Positions 17,611-27,234 of a stretch of 64,000 nt of DNA are shown one piece after another; within the stretch, counting starts at the first letter, position 1; each line of letters begins with the position of its first letter. The translations under genes were made by a program, and so were the position numbers. Source of the stretch: Chelativorans multitrophicus (GTDB taxonomy: Bacteria > Pseudomonadota > Alphaproteobacteria > Rhizobiales > Rhizobiaceae); contig NZ_JAAAPL010000001.1 in assembly GCF_011317445.1 (NCBI RefSeq), positions 2,003,001 to 2,067,000 on the forward strand, written 5' to 3'. The notes below the pieces were generated by a model. The model worked only from the letters and a program-made list of their open reading frames with translations, did no database searches and was not told where the DNA came from.

Positions 17611-18627
17611 GTGGTCTTCCTGTCGCGCTGGTTTACCACAAGTGCAGCACGGGAGCGGCCCACCACATCCATCTACTTCGCGGAATGCATGCGCAAGGAG
17701 ATCGGCGCCGCTGGGGACATAAGATTTCGCATCTGGGCCCTTTCGCCCAACGTCTTTTATGTGCCTGATCCGAGTGAGCCGAAAATGCTGGTCATGCGCG
17801 ACTGGGACCCCGGCGCACGACGTTGGCTGGCGGATCTGCCGCCGCCAAAGCTCTATTATCTGCTCGATGACGATATTTGGGCGGGGAGCAACGACCCCTC
17901 CCTCCCGAGTGGTTATCGCGAGCGCCTGCGCCGTCTTTCAATGGGGAATGCCAAGTGGCTTCTTCAGAAAGCTGTCAAGGTCTATGCCTCGTCGCAACCT
18001 CTCGCAGAACGGCTCGGACAGGGCACCATCCTCGTTCAACCGAGTGTGGTAGTCCCACCCGCCGATCTCAAACACCATGATGAGGAGCGGCTGCGCCTTG
18101 TTTTTGTCGGGACGCGATCGCACCTGGCGGATTTGCGAAGCATTGAAGGCGCGCTCGCGAGCTTCCTGAGAGCGAACCCGGATTGTCTTCTCGACACATT
18201 TCTAGGCAAGTTTGCGCCTGTTTCACTTCGTCTTCCAAATGCCATACACAACCCGCCACAGAGCTGGCAGGCTTATCGGGCCACACTCGCCGAACGTCAT
18301 TTCCACGTCGCGCTCGCGCCGGCGCTCCCGACGGCCTTCAACAGCGCAAGATCGCACAACAAGATCCTGGAGATCGCCTGTTTCGGCGCAGCCCCAGTAT
18401 ACAGTTCCACAGTCCCTTTCGCGGCGGTTGTCAGCAAGGCGCAGGCAGGCTTCCTATGCGACGGCGAGGGTTGGTACGCTCTTTTGACCAGGCTAAAGAA
18501 TGACCGGGCCTTGGTCCGAAGAATTTCCGCGGCCAATTGCCGGCTGGCGCAGGAACTTGGTGACCCCTGGAAACTTCGTGAGTTCTGGCACCGTCAATTA
18601 CGGTTGCCTGAAGCCCCTTCGGGATAG
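17611..18627 (+). CDS. Putative glycosyltransferase of the capsule cluster
   Basis: A 338-residue protein with a GT-B-like layout: an N-terminal half containing YYLLDDDIW (residues 84-92), a C-terminal half with LRLVFVGTRSHLADL, then FHVALAPALPTAFNSARSHNKILEIA, which resembles the nucleotide-sugar site region of family 4/1-like transferases. It starts with GTG 9 bases after kpsT and is probably the last gene of the first capsule operon. Substrate is unknown; it could add the serotype-specific sugar. Confidence 0.75.
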   Translation: MVFLSRWFTTSAARERPTTSIYFAECMRKEIGAAGDIRFRIWALSPNVFYVPDPSEPKMLVMRDWDPGARRWLADLPPPKLYYLLDDDIWAGSNDPSLPSGYRERLRRLSMGNAKWLLQKAVKVYASSQPLAERLGQGTILVQPSVVVPPADLKHHDEERLRLVFVGTRSHLADLRSIEGALASFLRANPDCLLDTFLGKFAPVSLRLPNAIHNPPQSWQAYRATLAERHFHVALAPALPTAFNSARSHNKILEIACFGAAPVYSSTVPFAAVVSKAQAGFLCDGEGWYALLTRLKNDRALVRRISAANCRLAQELGDPWKLREFWHRQLRLPEAPSG

Positions 18628-18871
18628 TTGGTTTCTCGGAACGGCAACGTTCTGAAATCCTCCAAAGCAAAGCATGGCGCCTACTGGATATTGCCCTGCA
18701 AACATGGAGGGCCGGAGGAGCATAAACTGCACCTTTAACGCTACTTGGTTCTTTACATGCAACCGTAATCCCGTTAAAAGAACTCCCGGCGGGGGCGAGA
18801 AGATCGCCGAAGATGTTGGATGTCGTGTCTGTGGGTTGATTTCCCGCAGGCTCGTATATGTTTTGGCGTAA

Positions 18872-18903
18872 CCATGGCCTGCGAGGGGAAACGCGGGCCA
18901 TGG
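18872..18903 (+). other. Strong hairpin just upstream of rmlA
   Basis: CCATGGCC (18872-18879) pairs with GGCCATGG (18896-18903) and the stem extends inward through TGCG/CGCG to a loop AGGGGAAA, 12 pairs in all. It lies 19 bases before the rmlA start. There is no T-run. It may be a leader structure; the purine-rich loop resembles a ribosome site. The remaining 18628-18871 holds no gene that I can support. Confidence 0.6.
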
Positions 18904-18922
18904 ATCTTTGGGCGCGTGGGGG

Positions 18923-19804
18923 ATGAAGGGCATCATACTTGCAGGCGGCAGCGGAACGCGGCTGCATCCGATAACGGCGGCCATATCCAAACAGATGTTG
19001 CCGCTCTACGATAAACCGATGATCTATTACCCGCTCAGCGTGCTGATGTTGGCGGGGATAAGAGAAATTCTTGTTATTTCCACCCCGCACGATCTGCCGG
19101 CATTCAGAACGCTGCTGGGGGATGGGGGGTCTTTCGGCATCGAGCTCACTTTTGCGGAGCAGCCAAGTCCCAATGGCCTCGCGGAAGCATTCGTTATCGG
19201 CCGGTCCTTCATCGGATCAAGCGCCTGCGCGCTCGTTTTGGGCGATAACGTTTTTTACGGCAGCGGACTGGCGGCCAAGTGCAGGGCAGCAGCTGCAAGG
19301 CCAAGCGGCGCGACGATCTTTGCCTATCGCGTGGCCGACCCTCAGCGCTATGGCGTGGTTGCTTTCGATCCCGATACGATGCTCGCGACCGAAATCGAAG
19401 AAAAGCCGCGCAATCCCAAATCCGACTGGGCGGTCACCGGACTTTACTTCTATGACAATGATGTCATCGACATAGCCGTCGACGTGAAGCCCTCCCCGCG
19501 CGGCGAACTGGAGATAACCGACGTGAACAGGGCCTACCTGAAGCGCGGCGCTCTGACGGTTGAGCGGCTGGGAAGAGGCTATGCCTGGCTCGATACCGGT
19601 ACACCCGACAGTCTGCATGAGGCAGCCTCCTTCGTGCGTACGATGGAGCACCGCCAGGGCATCAAGATCTGTTGCCCGGAGGAAATCGCGATGCATATGG
19701 GCTGGCTGTCTCCCGAGGGAGCGATCGCCAGGGCGCGCCGGATGAAGAACGACGCCTACGCCTCCTATGTCATCCGCTGTGCCCAGGAGCTCGAGAATGC
19801 CTGA
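18923..19804 (+). CDS. rmlA: Glucose-1-phosphate thymidylyltransferase RmlA
   Basis: A 293-residue nucleotidyltransferase that makes dTDP-glucose from dTTP and glucose-1-phosphate, the first step to dTDP-L-rhamnose. The motif [12 protein letters not shown] (residues 5-16), the EEKP segment and the [11 protein letters not shown] segment are diagnostic. The start at 18923 has GGGGG directly upstream; the frame upstream to 18908 needs TTG. It leads a four-gene set rmlA-rmlC-rmlB-rmlD with overlapping ends. Confidence 0.96.
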   Translation: MKGIILAGGSGTRLHPITAAISKQMLPLYDKPMIYYPLSVLMLAGIREILVISTPHDLPAFRTLLGDGGSFGIELTFAEQPSPNGLAEAFVIGRSFIGSSACALVLGDNVFYGSGLAAKCRAAAARPSGATIFAYRVADPQRYGVVAFDPDTMLATEIEEKPRNPKSDWAVTGLYFYDNDVIDIAVDVKPSPRGELEITDVNRAYLKRGALTVERLGRGYAWLDTGTPDSLHEAASFVRTMEHRQGIKICCPEEIAMHMGWLSPEGAIARARRMKNDAYASYVIRCAQELENA

Positions 19805-20366
19805 GTTTCGCACCATGGAGCTTGAGGGCGTTCAAGAAATCCTGCCGGAAAAATTTTCCGACGAGCGGGGTTTCTTCTCGGAGACATACAATGCGAAAGC
19901 TTTCGCGGAGGCCGGGATCGCGGTCGAATTCGTCCAGGACAATCACTCGCTTTCGAGTGTGCCGGGCACCGTTCGCGGACTTCATTTTCAAAAACCTCCT
20001 TTTGCGCAGGACAAGCTCGTCCGTGTCGTGCGCGGGGCGATCCTCGATGTCGCTGTCGATATTCGCGCAGGATCGCCCACCTTTGGCCGCTGGGTTGGCG
20101 TGGAACTGTCCTCCCGCAAGTGGAACCAGCTTTTCATTCCCAAGGGCTACGCCCATGGCTTCATGACGCTCGAACCGGACACGGAGGTCGTTTACAAGGT
20201 CAGCGCCTTCTATTCCCGCGAACATGATCAGGCGATCCGCTTTGACGATCCGGCGATTGGCATTGCCTGGCCCAAAGAAATAAAGCCCCTTCTCTCCGGG
20301 AAGGATCGGGCCGCGCCCGATTTAGCCGAGGTGGAAACGGGCTTCCGCTACGGAGAAGGTGCATGA
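19797..20366 (+). CDS. rmlC: dTDP-4-dehydrorhamnose 3,5-epimerase RmlC
   Basis: A 189-residue cupin enzyme that epimerizes dTDP-4-keto-6-deoxyglucose at C3 and C5. Characteristic segments: [29 protein letters not shown] with the catalytic His in [21 protein letters not shown] and [13 protein letters not shown]. The start at 19797 overlaps the rmlA stop by 8 bases and has AGGAG 8 bases upstream; an earlier in-frame start at 19767 lies deep inside rmlA. Confidence 0.96.
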   Translation: MPEFRTMELEGVQEILPEKFSDERGFFSETYNAKAFAEAGIAVEFVQDNHSLSSVPGTVRGLHFQKPPFAQDKLVRVVRGAILDVAVDIRAGSPTFGRWVGVELSSRKWNQLFIPKGYAHGFMTLEPDTEVVYKVSAFYSREHDQAIRFDDPAIGIAWPKEIKPLLSGKDRAAPDLAEVETGFRYGEGA

Positions 20367-21421
20367 GGATACTTGTAACGGGCGGTGCGGGCTTTATCGG
20401 ATCGGCCGTTTGCCGTCGGCTGGCGGCAAACCGCGGCAATGTCGTGATCAATGTCGACAAGCTCACCTATGCCGGCAATCGCACCTCGCTCAGCGAAATC
20501 GAAACGCAGTCGAACTATCATTTCGTGCGCGCCGACATTTGCGATATGCGCAAGATGCGCGAGACTTTCGACCGCTTCGCCATTGACGGGATCATGCATC
20601 TGGCGGCCGAAAGCCATGTGGACCGTTCCATAGATGGCCCGGCCGCGTTTATTGAGGCGAACATCGTAGGCACTTTCCGGCTGCTGGAGGCAGCCCTTGA
20701 TTACTGGCGCTCGCTCGACGGAGAGCGCCGGGCGCGCTTCCGCTTCCACCATGTCTCGACGGACGAGGTGTTCGGCGACCTTCCCTTCGATCCGTCGAAG
20801 AAGTTCGACGAAACCACCCCTTATGCGCCTTCCTCGCCCTACTCGGCCTCGAAGGCGGCGGCCGATCACCTGGTGCGCGCGTGGCATGCCACCTACGGGC
20901 TGCCGGTGGTGCTTTCGAACTGCTCCAACAATTACGGTCCTTTCCATTTCCCCGAAAAGCTCATCCCGCTCACAATTTTGAACGCGCTCGAGGAAAAGCC
21001 GCTCCCGGTTTACGGCAGCGGCGAAAATGTGCGCGACTGGCTTTTTGTCGAGGATCACGCCCGCGCGCTGGAACAGGTATTCCGGCACGGTCGGGTGGGG
21101 GAAAGCTACGCCATCGGCGGCAATTCCGAGCGTACGAACCTGGCCGTGGTTGAGACGATATGCGACCTGCTCGATACGCGCCGCCCCCGCCCTGGGGGAA
21201 AGCCGCGCCGCGACCTCATCGTCTTCGTGCATGACCGTCCGGGGCACGACCGGCGCTATGCCATAGATGCGAGCAAAATCGACCGGGAACTCGGCTGGAA
21301 ACCTTCGGTGAGCTTCGAAACCGGGCTGGCGAGAACCATCGATTGGTATCTTGCCAACGCCTGGTGGTGGAAGCCGATCCGCATGGGAACCTATCAGGGC
21401 GAAAGACTGGGCGCGGCATGA
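20363..21421 (+). CDS. rmlB: dTDP-glucose 4,6-dehydratase RmlB
   Basis: A 352-residue extended short-chain dehydrogenase that converts dTDP-glucose to dTDP-4-keto-6-deoxyglucose with bound NAD+. The N-terminal TGGAGFIGS binds [24 protein letters not shown] and [12 protein letters not shown] (Tyr and Lys of YxxxK) are the family signatures, as is [19 protein letters not shown] overlap with rmlC. Confidence 0.97.
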   Translation: MRILVTGGAGFIGSAVCRRLAANRGNVVINVDKLTYAGNRTSLSEIETQSNYHFVRADICDMRKMRETFDRFAIDGIMHLAAESHVDRSIDGPAAFIEANIVGTFRLLEAALDYWRSLDGERRARFRFHHVSTDEVFGDLPFDPSKKFDETTPYAPSSPYSASKAAADHLVRAWHATYGLPVVLSNCSNNYGPFHFPEKLIPLTILNALEEKPLPVYGSGENVRDWLFVEDHARALEQVFRHGRVGESYAIGGNSERTNLAVVETICDLLDTRRPRPGGKPRRDLIVFVHDRPGHDRRYAIDASKIDRELGWKPSVSFETGLARTIDWYLANAWWWKPIRMGTYQGERLGAA

Positions 21422-22305
21422 AGATCCTGGTTACGGGGAAAAACGGTCAGCTAGCGCGCAGCCTGCTCGACCGGGCCGCCCGGCATCCGCATCTTGCGCT
21501 GGATTTCGCCGCACGGCCCGAGCTGGACCTTGCCGACCCGCGCACCATCGCGCCGGCAATCGCCCGCCATGCGCCCGATCTCGTCGTCAATGCCGCCGCC
21601 TATACGGCAGTGGACCAAGCGGAGGACGAGCCTGAGCTTGCGCATGCCGTCAACGGCGCAGCCGCCGGCCTTATCGCGCGCGCCACTGCCGCGCGCGGCA
21701 TTCCACTCATCCACATCTCCACCGATTATGTGTTCGACGGCGCGCTTGCCCGCCCCTATCGCGAGGAAGATCCCGTCAACCCGCTTTCGGTATACGGCGC
21801 AAGCAAGCTCGCCGGCGAAAGGGCGGTGCGGGAGCAAAACCCGGACCATCTGATCCTGCGCACGGCCTGGGTCTACAGCCCCTATGGCCGGAATTTTCTG
21901 AAAACCATGCTGAAGCTCGCCGAGGCGCGGGACGAGATCCGCGTAGTCTGCGACCAGATCGGCAATCCGACATCCGCGCACGATATTGCCGGCGGCATCC
22001 TTGCCGCGGCCGAAGCGCGTCGGGTGCAGGGAACGCGAGGCTGGGGAAAGACCTATCACTTGGCAGGATCGGGCGAAGCCAGCTGGCATGAATTTGCCGC
22101 GCATATTTTTGAGGAAAGCGCCCGCCGCGGCGGACCTTCCGCACGCGTGACGCCGATCGCCACGGAAGACTATCCCACGAAAGCCGTCCGCCCCCGAAAC
22201 TCCCGTCTGTGCTGCGACCGCTTCGCCGATGCCTTCGGCTACCGCGCGCCCGCTTGGCGGGAGGCGGTGGTGGAACTTTTAGGGGCAGCTTCGGGCGCAC
22301 ACTGA
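21418..22305 (+). CDS. rmlD: dTDP-4-dehydrorhamnose reductase RmlD
   Basis: A 295-residue NADPH-dependent reductase for the last step to dTDP-L-rhamnose. It begins [16 protein letters not shown] and contains [23 protein letters not shown] and YGASKLAGE (YxxxK). The start at 21418 overlaps the rmlB stop as ATGA; the longer frame upstream is inside rmlB. It is the last GC-rich gene before the AT-rich block. Confidence 0.96.
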   Translation: MKILVTGKNGQLARSLLDRAARHPHLALDFAARPELDLADPRTIAPAIARHAPDLVVNAAAYTAVDQAEDEPELAHAVNGAAAGLIARATAARGIPLIHISTDYVFDGALARPYREEDPVNPLSVYGASKLAGERAVREQNPDHLILRTAWVYSPYGRNFLKTMLKLAEARDEIRVVCDQIGNPTSAHDIAGGILAAAEARRVQGTRGWGKTYHLAGSGEASWHEFAAHIFEESARRGGPSARVTPIATEDYPTKAVRPRNSRLCCDRFADAFGYRAPAWREAVVELLGAASGAH

Positions 22306-22345
22306 ACATCCAAATACCACAAAACCGATGTACTGAGGTTAACCA

Positions 22346-23194
22346 ATGAGGCCACGACTTTACATCAATGCTGGCGCAATGAAGGCAGGGACAACCTGGC
22401 TCCTACATCTCCTAAAAAGCAACAAACGAATCATTACCTCGCCCGTTAAAGAAATAGACTATTTCAGCTATCTTCATACAGATTATAAACTCATCGGACA
22501 TGAGGCACGAAAGTCTCGCATCCAACGAATCATATCATCTATGTCTGACAGCGCAAGCAACAAAGAAATTTACGACCTATTTCGTTGGTTCTCCTTATAC
22601 CTAAGAAATGATATTAACGATTACTGGTACTATAACCTCTTTCAGGAATCTGACGAAGCTAGGTATATTGCCGACTTGTCGAACACATATTGTCACCTGC
22701 CGATTTCCGGCTGGGAGCACGTGAGGAAGTTCGACCCGCACACGCGGATAACGTTTATCATGCGAGACCCCGTCCAACGAACATTATCTCACCTGAAATT
22801 TCAGCTGCAGTTCTCCGGACAAGGCACCCTCATCGACCGCATATCAGATGCCGAGATATTAAGCTTCGCTCAAAAGAATGACGTATACTCCAGGTCGCGC
22901 TACTCTGAAACGGTACGAACTATACTATCTGTATTTCCGAAAGATCAGTTTAGATATTACATTTTCGAGAACGTAATGTCGGACAAGGAGGCCTTTGCGA
23001 AAGATCTTTCTAGCTTTTTAGGGATAAAACTAAATTACTCAGAATCGCTATCCAAGTCCATCAACAAGGGTCCGCAAAGGGAGTTTTCCCGGGATCTCAT
23101 TGAGAAGTTAAGAGTAACGTATGAACCGATCTATGCAGAGCTAGGGAATCTGTTGGGCACGCTCCCAGCATCGTGGTGTGTTAGGCAGGATTGA
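22346..23194 (+). CDS. PAPS-dependent sulfotransferase
   Basis: A 282-residue soluble sulfotransferase of the heparan/NodH-like type that would move sulfate from PAPS to a sugar hydroxyl or amine. The 5'-phosphosulfate loop is AGAMKAGTTWL (residues 9-19, Lys13 likely catalytic) and the 3'-phosphate motif is MRDPVQRTLSH. GAGG lies 8 bases before the ATG. Base composition is clearly AT-richer than the rml genes (many ATA, TTA and AGA codons), suggesting separate acquisition. In this context it probably sulfates the capsule or a precursor. Confidence 0.85.
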   Translation: MRPRLYINAGAMKAGTTWLLHLLKSNKRIITSPVKEIDYFSYLHTDYKLIGHEARKSRIQRIISSMSDSASNKEIYDLFRWFSLYLRNDINDYWYYNLFQESDEARYIADLSNTYCHLPISGWEHVRKFDPHTRITFIMRDPVQRTLSHLKFQLQFSGQGTLIDRISDAEILSFAQKNDVYSRSRYSETVRTILSVFPKDQFRYYIFENVMSDKEAFAKDLSSFLGIKLNYSESLSKSINKGPQREFSRDLIEKLRVTYEPIYAELGNLLGTLPASWCVRQD

Positions 23195-24422
23195 AGCTGT
23201 GTATCGACGCGTCTTAAACGCTATCACTATCGCTAAATTTCTAAAACGGGAGAGTAATCGAAAAGCTATTTTGCGCGCTTCACGTGCGGGAGCACTAGTC
23301 AGCGCCAGATTCAACGCAAACGCCGTTAATCGATTACCGCTCCCAAACCTGAAGAGCAAGCCATCTATTTTGATAATTTACAACCCACATCTGCGCCAAT
23401 GTGTCCGCTATAGAGTTCAGCAGAAAATTGAGGCATTTCGGAGAGAGGACATACAATATGAGGTAGTTCCCGAAAACGAAATAGTGTCTACCTCAGAGCT
23501 TAATGGCTATTCCCATTTTCTTTTTCAGCGACCTGAGCCTTCAGAGCGCACTATCAAGATGATGAAGTATGCCACCGAACGAGGAAAGGTTATTCTTGAC
23601 ATCGACGATGCCATTTTTTCGGAGGAGGCCCTGGATCTGAATCCAGGCCTAGCGGGCTTATCAGCGCAATTGGTCTCGAGCTTTTATAAGGCTGTCCCCT
23701 TTTACCAAGAGATGCTCCGCCAATCCCATGTCTACTGCGCCTCCACCCAACCTATAGCTGATCTAGCCTCGGGTTACTCGCCAGGAAAAGTTGTAATCTG
23801 GAGAAACTCGCTGGATGATCAGCATTTATCGGTTGCGACCTACTACTCAACCCAGGATTGGGATATAAAACTTCCGGATAATATATTGATGACCTCTCTT
23901 TCCTCTGGCGTAGAGAACGACCTCAATAATGTGCGATCGTTTTTCGAAAAACTGTTTGGGATTAACAAAGGTGCTGTTTTGTCTTTAGCTGGTCCGACCC
24001 CCAAGATGGACTGGTTGAACCACTACAAAGATCGCGTAAGAAATCTTCCGGCGCTGAATTATCTACCACACTTGTTTCGCGTGGCCCGCTTCCCCGTAAC
24101 AGTGATCCCGCTAGCTGATCACTTATTTAACCGCTGCAAGAGCGCAATTCGGATGCAGGAAAGCTTCCTTCTCTCAGCAAGTGTTCTATGTTCAGAATCG
24201 CCAGAATCTACGTATGCGAAAGAGGAACTTCGGGCCAGCGATTCTATTCACATTTTAAATGACAAGGGTAGGGACATAGAATTTTGCCTTGAAGCTCTCG
24301 CAAAATGGAAGAGTTACAAAGACATTCGAGGCGCTTTTAGAGATAGAATTGAGAAAGTTACAGCGTCAGGAATTTACCTCCCGAATGTATGCACGAAAAA
24401 TGTAAAAGACCTGTTACAATGA
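23178..24422 (+). CDS. Glycosyltransferase-like protein of the AT-rich block
   Basis: A 414-residue protein resembling group 1/4 glycosyltransferases. Segments typical of that type are PSILIIYNPHLRQCVRYRVQ (residues 57-76), KVILDIDDAIFSE (about 138-150) and IADLASGYSPGKVVIWRNSLD. The C-terminal nucleotide-binding half is divergent and a clear EX7E motif is not obvious. It overlaps the sulfotransferase end; the GTG at 23178 could be replaced by GTG at 23199. AT-rich codon use like its neighbours. Sugar unknown. Confidence 0.7.
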   Translation: MLGRIEAVYRRVLNAITIAKFLKRESNRKAILRASRAGALVSARFNANAVNRLPLPNLKSKPSILIIYNPHLRQCVRYRVQQKIEAFRREDIQYEVVPENEIVSTSELNGYSHFLFQRPEPSERTIKMMKYATERGKVILDIDDAIFSEEALDLNPGLAGLSAQLVSSFYKAVPFYQEMLRQSHVYCASTQPIADLASGYSPGKVVIWRNSLDDQHLSVATYYSTQDWDIKLPDNILMTSLSSGVENDLNNVRSFFEKLFGINKGAVLSLAGPTPKMDWLNHYKDRVRNLPALNYLPHLFRVARFPVTVIPLADHLFNRCKSAIRMQESFLLSASVLCSESPESTYAKEELRASDSIHILNDKGRDIEFCLEALAKWKSYKDIRGAFRDRIEKVTASGIYLPNVCTKNVKDLLQ

Positions 24423-25617
24423 AAACTATTTTGTTTGTTAACGTCCACTTCTCACCGTATCTCACTGGCGGCGGAAGCATAGTCGCGGAACGCATTGCCA
24501 AAGGATTAGAGAAAGAGTCAAATATAATACTTTTTTCGGTTAAGTATGGAAACTCAATATCTATAGAGGAACATGGTTTAGATTATAATATAACGTCGGT
24601 AGTTTTAACGATCTCCAAGCCGAGCAGCTATATTTCATTTCATAGGAATTCTACAGTAGCTGAATGCATCGTGAGAATTTGTCAGAAATACAAGCAAGAT
24701 CTCGTCCATTTCCATTCTATACAGACAATGGGGATAGAGATGGTGCAATCCGTTAATAATCTTGGTATAAAATCTATTGTTACCATCCATGACAGTTGGT
24801 GGCTGTGTGAGAGGCAGTTCTTATGGCACGAGGATCAAATATTCTGCGGCCAAGTAAAATACATAGATCACGGTACATGCCTTTATTGCACCGCAAATGC
24901 ATTTGACATGACAGCTCGTGCGGAAATTTTGAAAAGCTTATATGCTAATTTCGATGCCGTCGTACACGTCTCCACTTTCATGAAGAATCTTTATGAGAGC
25001 AGCGGAATGGTAAATAGTAATGTGCATACAATCGAAAATGGAGTCGACGTTCCGAGACCGGCAAAACGCGTTCCATGGAAAAAAAGGAAGAGGTGTATTT
25101 TGGATTTCTCGGAGGGGATGCCGCTCACAAAGGCATCGATATTGTCATTGATATTGCGCTCAGAGCGCCCGAGCATTGCCGTTTTGCAATAATATCGAAT
25201 ATGAATGGAAAACGGAGTTTAGATAGCTTCCTGGTTGATGGATTTGGAGATAATAAAATTGAATTCATAAAACCGGTGGACCATGGTGCCGTAGAGGACT
25301 TTTACAACATCGTCGATGTAGTGATTTCTCCATCTAGGATACCTGAATCGTATGGCCTCGTGGTGAGAGAAGCGCTCATTAGAAATAAGTGGGTTCTTAC
25401 ATCAAATGGGGGCGGGCAAGCAGATGCCGTTATAGATGGTGTCAACGGAAATAAGTTCGACACGTTTGCTGTTGACATGGAGACTGCACATTCGCATGTG
25501 AAGACTATCTCAACCGTGAATTGGAGCATCTATTCCAATCCCTGTAAGGACAAGGTCCCAACTTGGGAAACACAGATATCCAAGTACAATGAGCTATACG
25601 CATCGCTATGTGACTAG
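24419..25617 (+). pseudogene. Family 4 glycosyltransferase, split by a frameshift in an A7 run
   Basis: Two overlapping frames make one GT4 protein. The first (24419-25192) holds the GT-B N-terminal domain: VNVHFSPYLTGGGSIVAERI, LVHFHSIQTMGIEM, IVTIHDSWWLCER. The second, in the -1 frame and open from 25075 to 25617, carries VYFGFLGGDAAHKGID, SPSRIPESYGLVVREALI and NGGGQADAV, the C-terminal nucleotide-sugar half. The switch falls at seven A (25079-25085); one extra A would restore a continuous frame of about 400 residues. Causes could be mutation, homopolymer sequencing error or slippage. The start overlaps the previous stop as ATGA. Confidence 0.85.
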
Positions 25618-25624
25618 TACCTGT

Positions 25625-26992
25625 TTAAGCTATGCCGATAGCGCCCCTGTCGCTCACTCTTCGCCAATCTAGGCCATCAGAAAACGCCGGCACCGGGCCA
25701 TCCGCATCGTCGGTGACGAAAATGATTGCACCTGCCCCAGCAGCGGCGGCGCTTGGCATCTCCGCTACCGTATAGCTGCGCAAGGTGATGGGCGCGCCAG
25801 CGTGGTGAATATTGCGGAATGCGCCGTCATAGCGCACTTGAAAAGCGCCAATGTCTGTGTTTGCCCAGCCGGCGATGCGAATTATCCCGGCGTTTCCCGA
25901 TTGTGCAGCAGCTTGAATGTATAGCCCACCCGCGTCCGCGACGAGGCGGGAGGAGACGTTCGTATCAGTCTCGACGAGCAGAAAGGCGGGCGCTACGCCA
26001 GAAACCCGCACCTGATTTCCAAACTGCGGCGAAGACCCGTCGCGCGCGATCTGGCTGCCGTTCCAACTGGGTCCGGCCGGTGTAAGGGAAAGCGTGCCGG
26101 AGCCGCCGTTTGCGATTTCGAACCAGCCGGCCTTCGTGCCGTTGCTATTGTTCCAGCGCACGATCCGCGCGTCATAGTCCGTCCCCGCTTCGGTATGAAA
26201 GTCGATATACGTGGGCAAGGTACCGTTAGCCGCAGTTTGGAACAGTTCGACCATGCGCGTGTCGGTAAGCGCATCCTGCTTTGATGCAGGCGAGAAATTT
26301 CCGGCATGCCAGGCCGCATTCCCCGCGATGGATAAGCCCGCGGGTGCATCCACCGCGCCGCTGGCCCGGCTCACGGTCAGCGCCGTGGCCCACGCGGCTC
26401 CGTCGGCGCTCACCTTGATGGAAAAATCATCATCCCCCGCAAGTCCCATTTCGGCGCGTCCGGACCAATTGGTCTGAAACAAAAGGCTCGCCGTATCGGC
26501 GGGAGCGTTCTTGTTCACCTTCATTTGATGCCCGGCGCCCTCGTGATTGAACAGGCTGGCCGGCGCGGCCACCGCCAGCCGGTTCACCGCGTCCGAAGCC
26601 GCATTGATGCCCACGCCCGCCAGGTTTTGCAGGTCGTCTGCCGAAATCCTGTTTCGCACCGGCTGCCACGCGACACCGTCATGGACGACCATCTGGCCTT
26701 GAGACGAAACATAGGCCAGCCACCCGGCGCGCGGCGCGTAGAACGCCCATGCCCCATCCTGAAATGCAGCGATCCGCCCCGCCTGCCCGCTCCAGGCGCC
26801 TGTCGGCGCATCCCCTATGATATGCCGTTCGCCTTCGGCGGGGGCGGAAGGCGGCGTTTCCAGACCTTGCTGAAGCACTGCGATCTGCACCAGCGCGTCT
26901 AACGCCCGAATGGCCTCGTTATGCGTCACATGCTTCTGCGCCTGGGATGGCAGGATATAAGGGAGGTTCAAATTTGGGGTTTCTTCGCTCAT
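25625..26992 (-). CDS. DUF2793 protein, phage-tail-like
   Basis: A 455-residue protein. The N-terminal 100 residues (LNLPYILPSQAQKHVTHNEA, then a GERHIIG and WLAYV segment) match DUF2793, found in alphaproteobacterial prophages and gene-transfer-agent-like loci. The remainder is Gly/Ala-rich with short strands and a TLTVSRASGAVDAPAGLSIA segment like phage tail-fibre sequence. No signal peptide. GGAGG lies 9 bases upstream of the ATG. It converges with the frameshifted GT4 gene with 7 bases between. No other phage gene is near, so it may be a stray structural or surface protein. Confidence 0.75.
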   Translation of the reverse strand: MSEETPNLNLPYILPSQAQKHVTHNEAIRALDALVQIAVLQQGLETPPSAPAEGERHIIGDAPTGAWSGQAGRIAAFQDGAWAFYAPRAGWLAYVSSQGQMVVHDGVAWQPVRNRISADDLQNLAGVGINAASDAVNRLAVAAPASLFNHEGAGHQMKVNKNAPADTASLLFQTNWSGRAEMGLAGDDDFSIKVSADGAAWATALTVSRASGAVDAPAGLSIAGNAAWHAGNFSPASKQDALTDTRMVELFQTAANGTLPTYIDFHTEAGTDYDARIVRWNNSNGTKAGWFEIANGGSGTLSLTPAGPSWNGSQIARDGSSPQFGNQVRVSGVAPAFLLVETDTNVSSRLVADAGGLYIQAAAQSGNAGIIRIAGWANTDIGAFQVRYDGAFRNIHHAGAPITLRSYTVAEMPSAAAAGAGAIIFVTDDADGPVPAFSDGLDWRRVSDRGAIGIA

Positions 26993-27125
26993 CGCTCACG
27001 CCTCCATGCGCCTTGACCTGCCGCGCATTTTGCTATGAGGGCGAGGGAGGGGGATAAAACCTCTGTCTTTTCTGAATGAGCTAGCTTTCCCGGAGGGATG
27101 CGTGGCGGGCGCACCGCGGGCTTAA

Positions 27126-27172
27126 GATTCTGCTTTCAAAGCAAAATCCGCCTTAACAGCCGGGCAGGCTGT
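27126..27172. other. Pair of hairpins in the gap upstream of the DUF2793 gene
   Basis: Two adjacent inverted repeats: GATTCTGC..GCAAAATC (27126-27148, one mismatch) and ACAGCC-GGGCA-GGCTGT (27156-27172). Neither has a T-run. They lie between the phosphoesterase stop and the DUF2793 start (gap 26993-27234) and might attenuate read-through or be part of an intergenic repeat. Confidence 0.4.
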
Positions 27173-27234
27173 ATGCCTGTTACGCAGCACTTGGAGGGAA
27201 TTTTCCAAAATCTGTCCCCTCCTGAATAGCCGTC

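Noticed and set aside
25079..25087. Programmed -1 ribosomal frameshift of the dnaX type at the A7 run
   Set aside because: The zero-frame codons are TGG AAA AAA AGG, so A AAA AAG is not in the required register, and no stimulating stem was evident. Slippage or an indel fits better.
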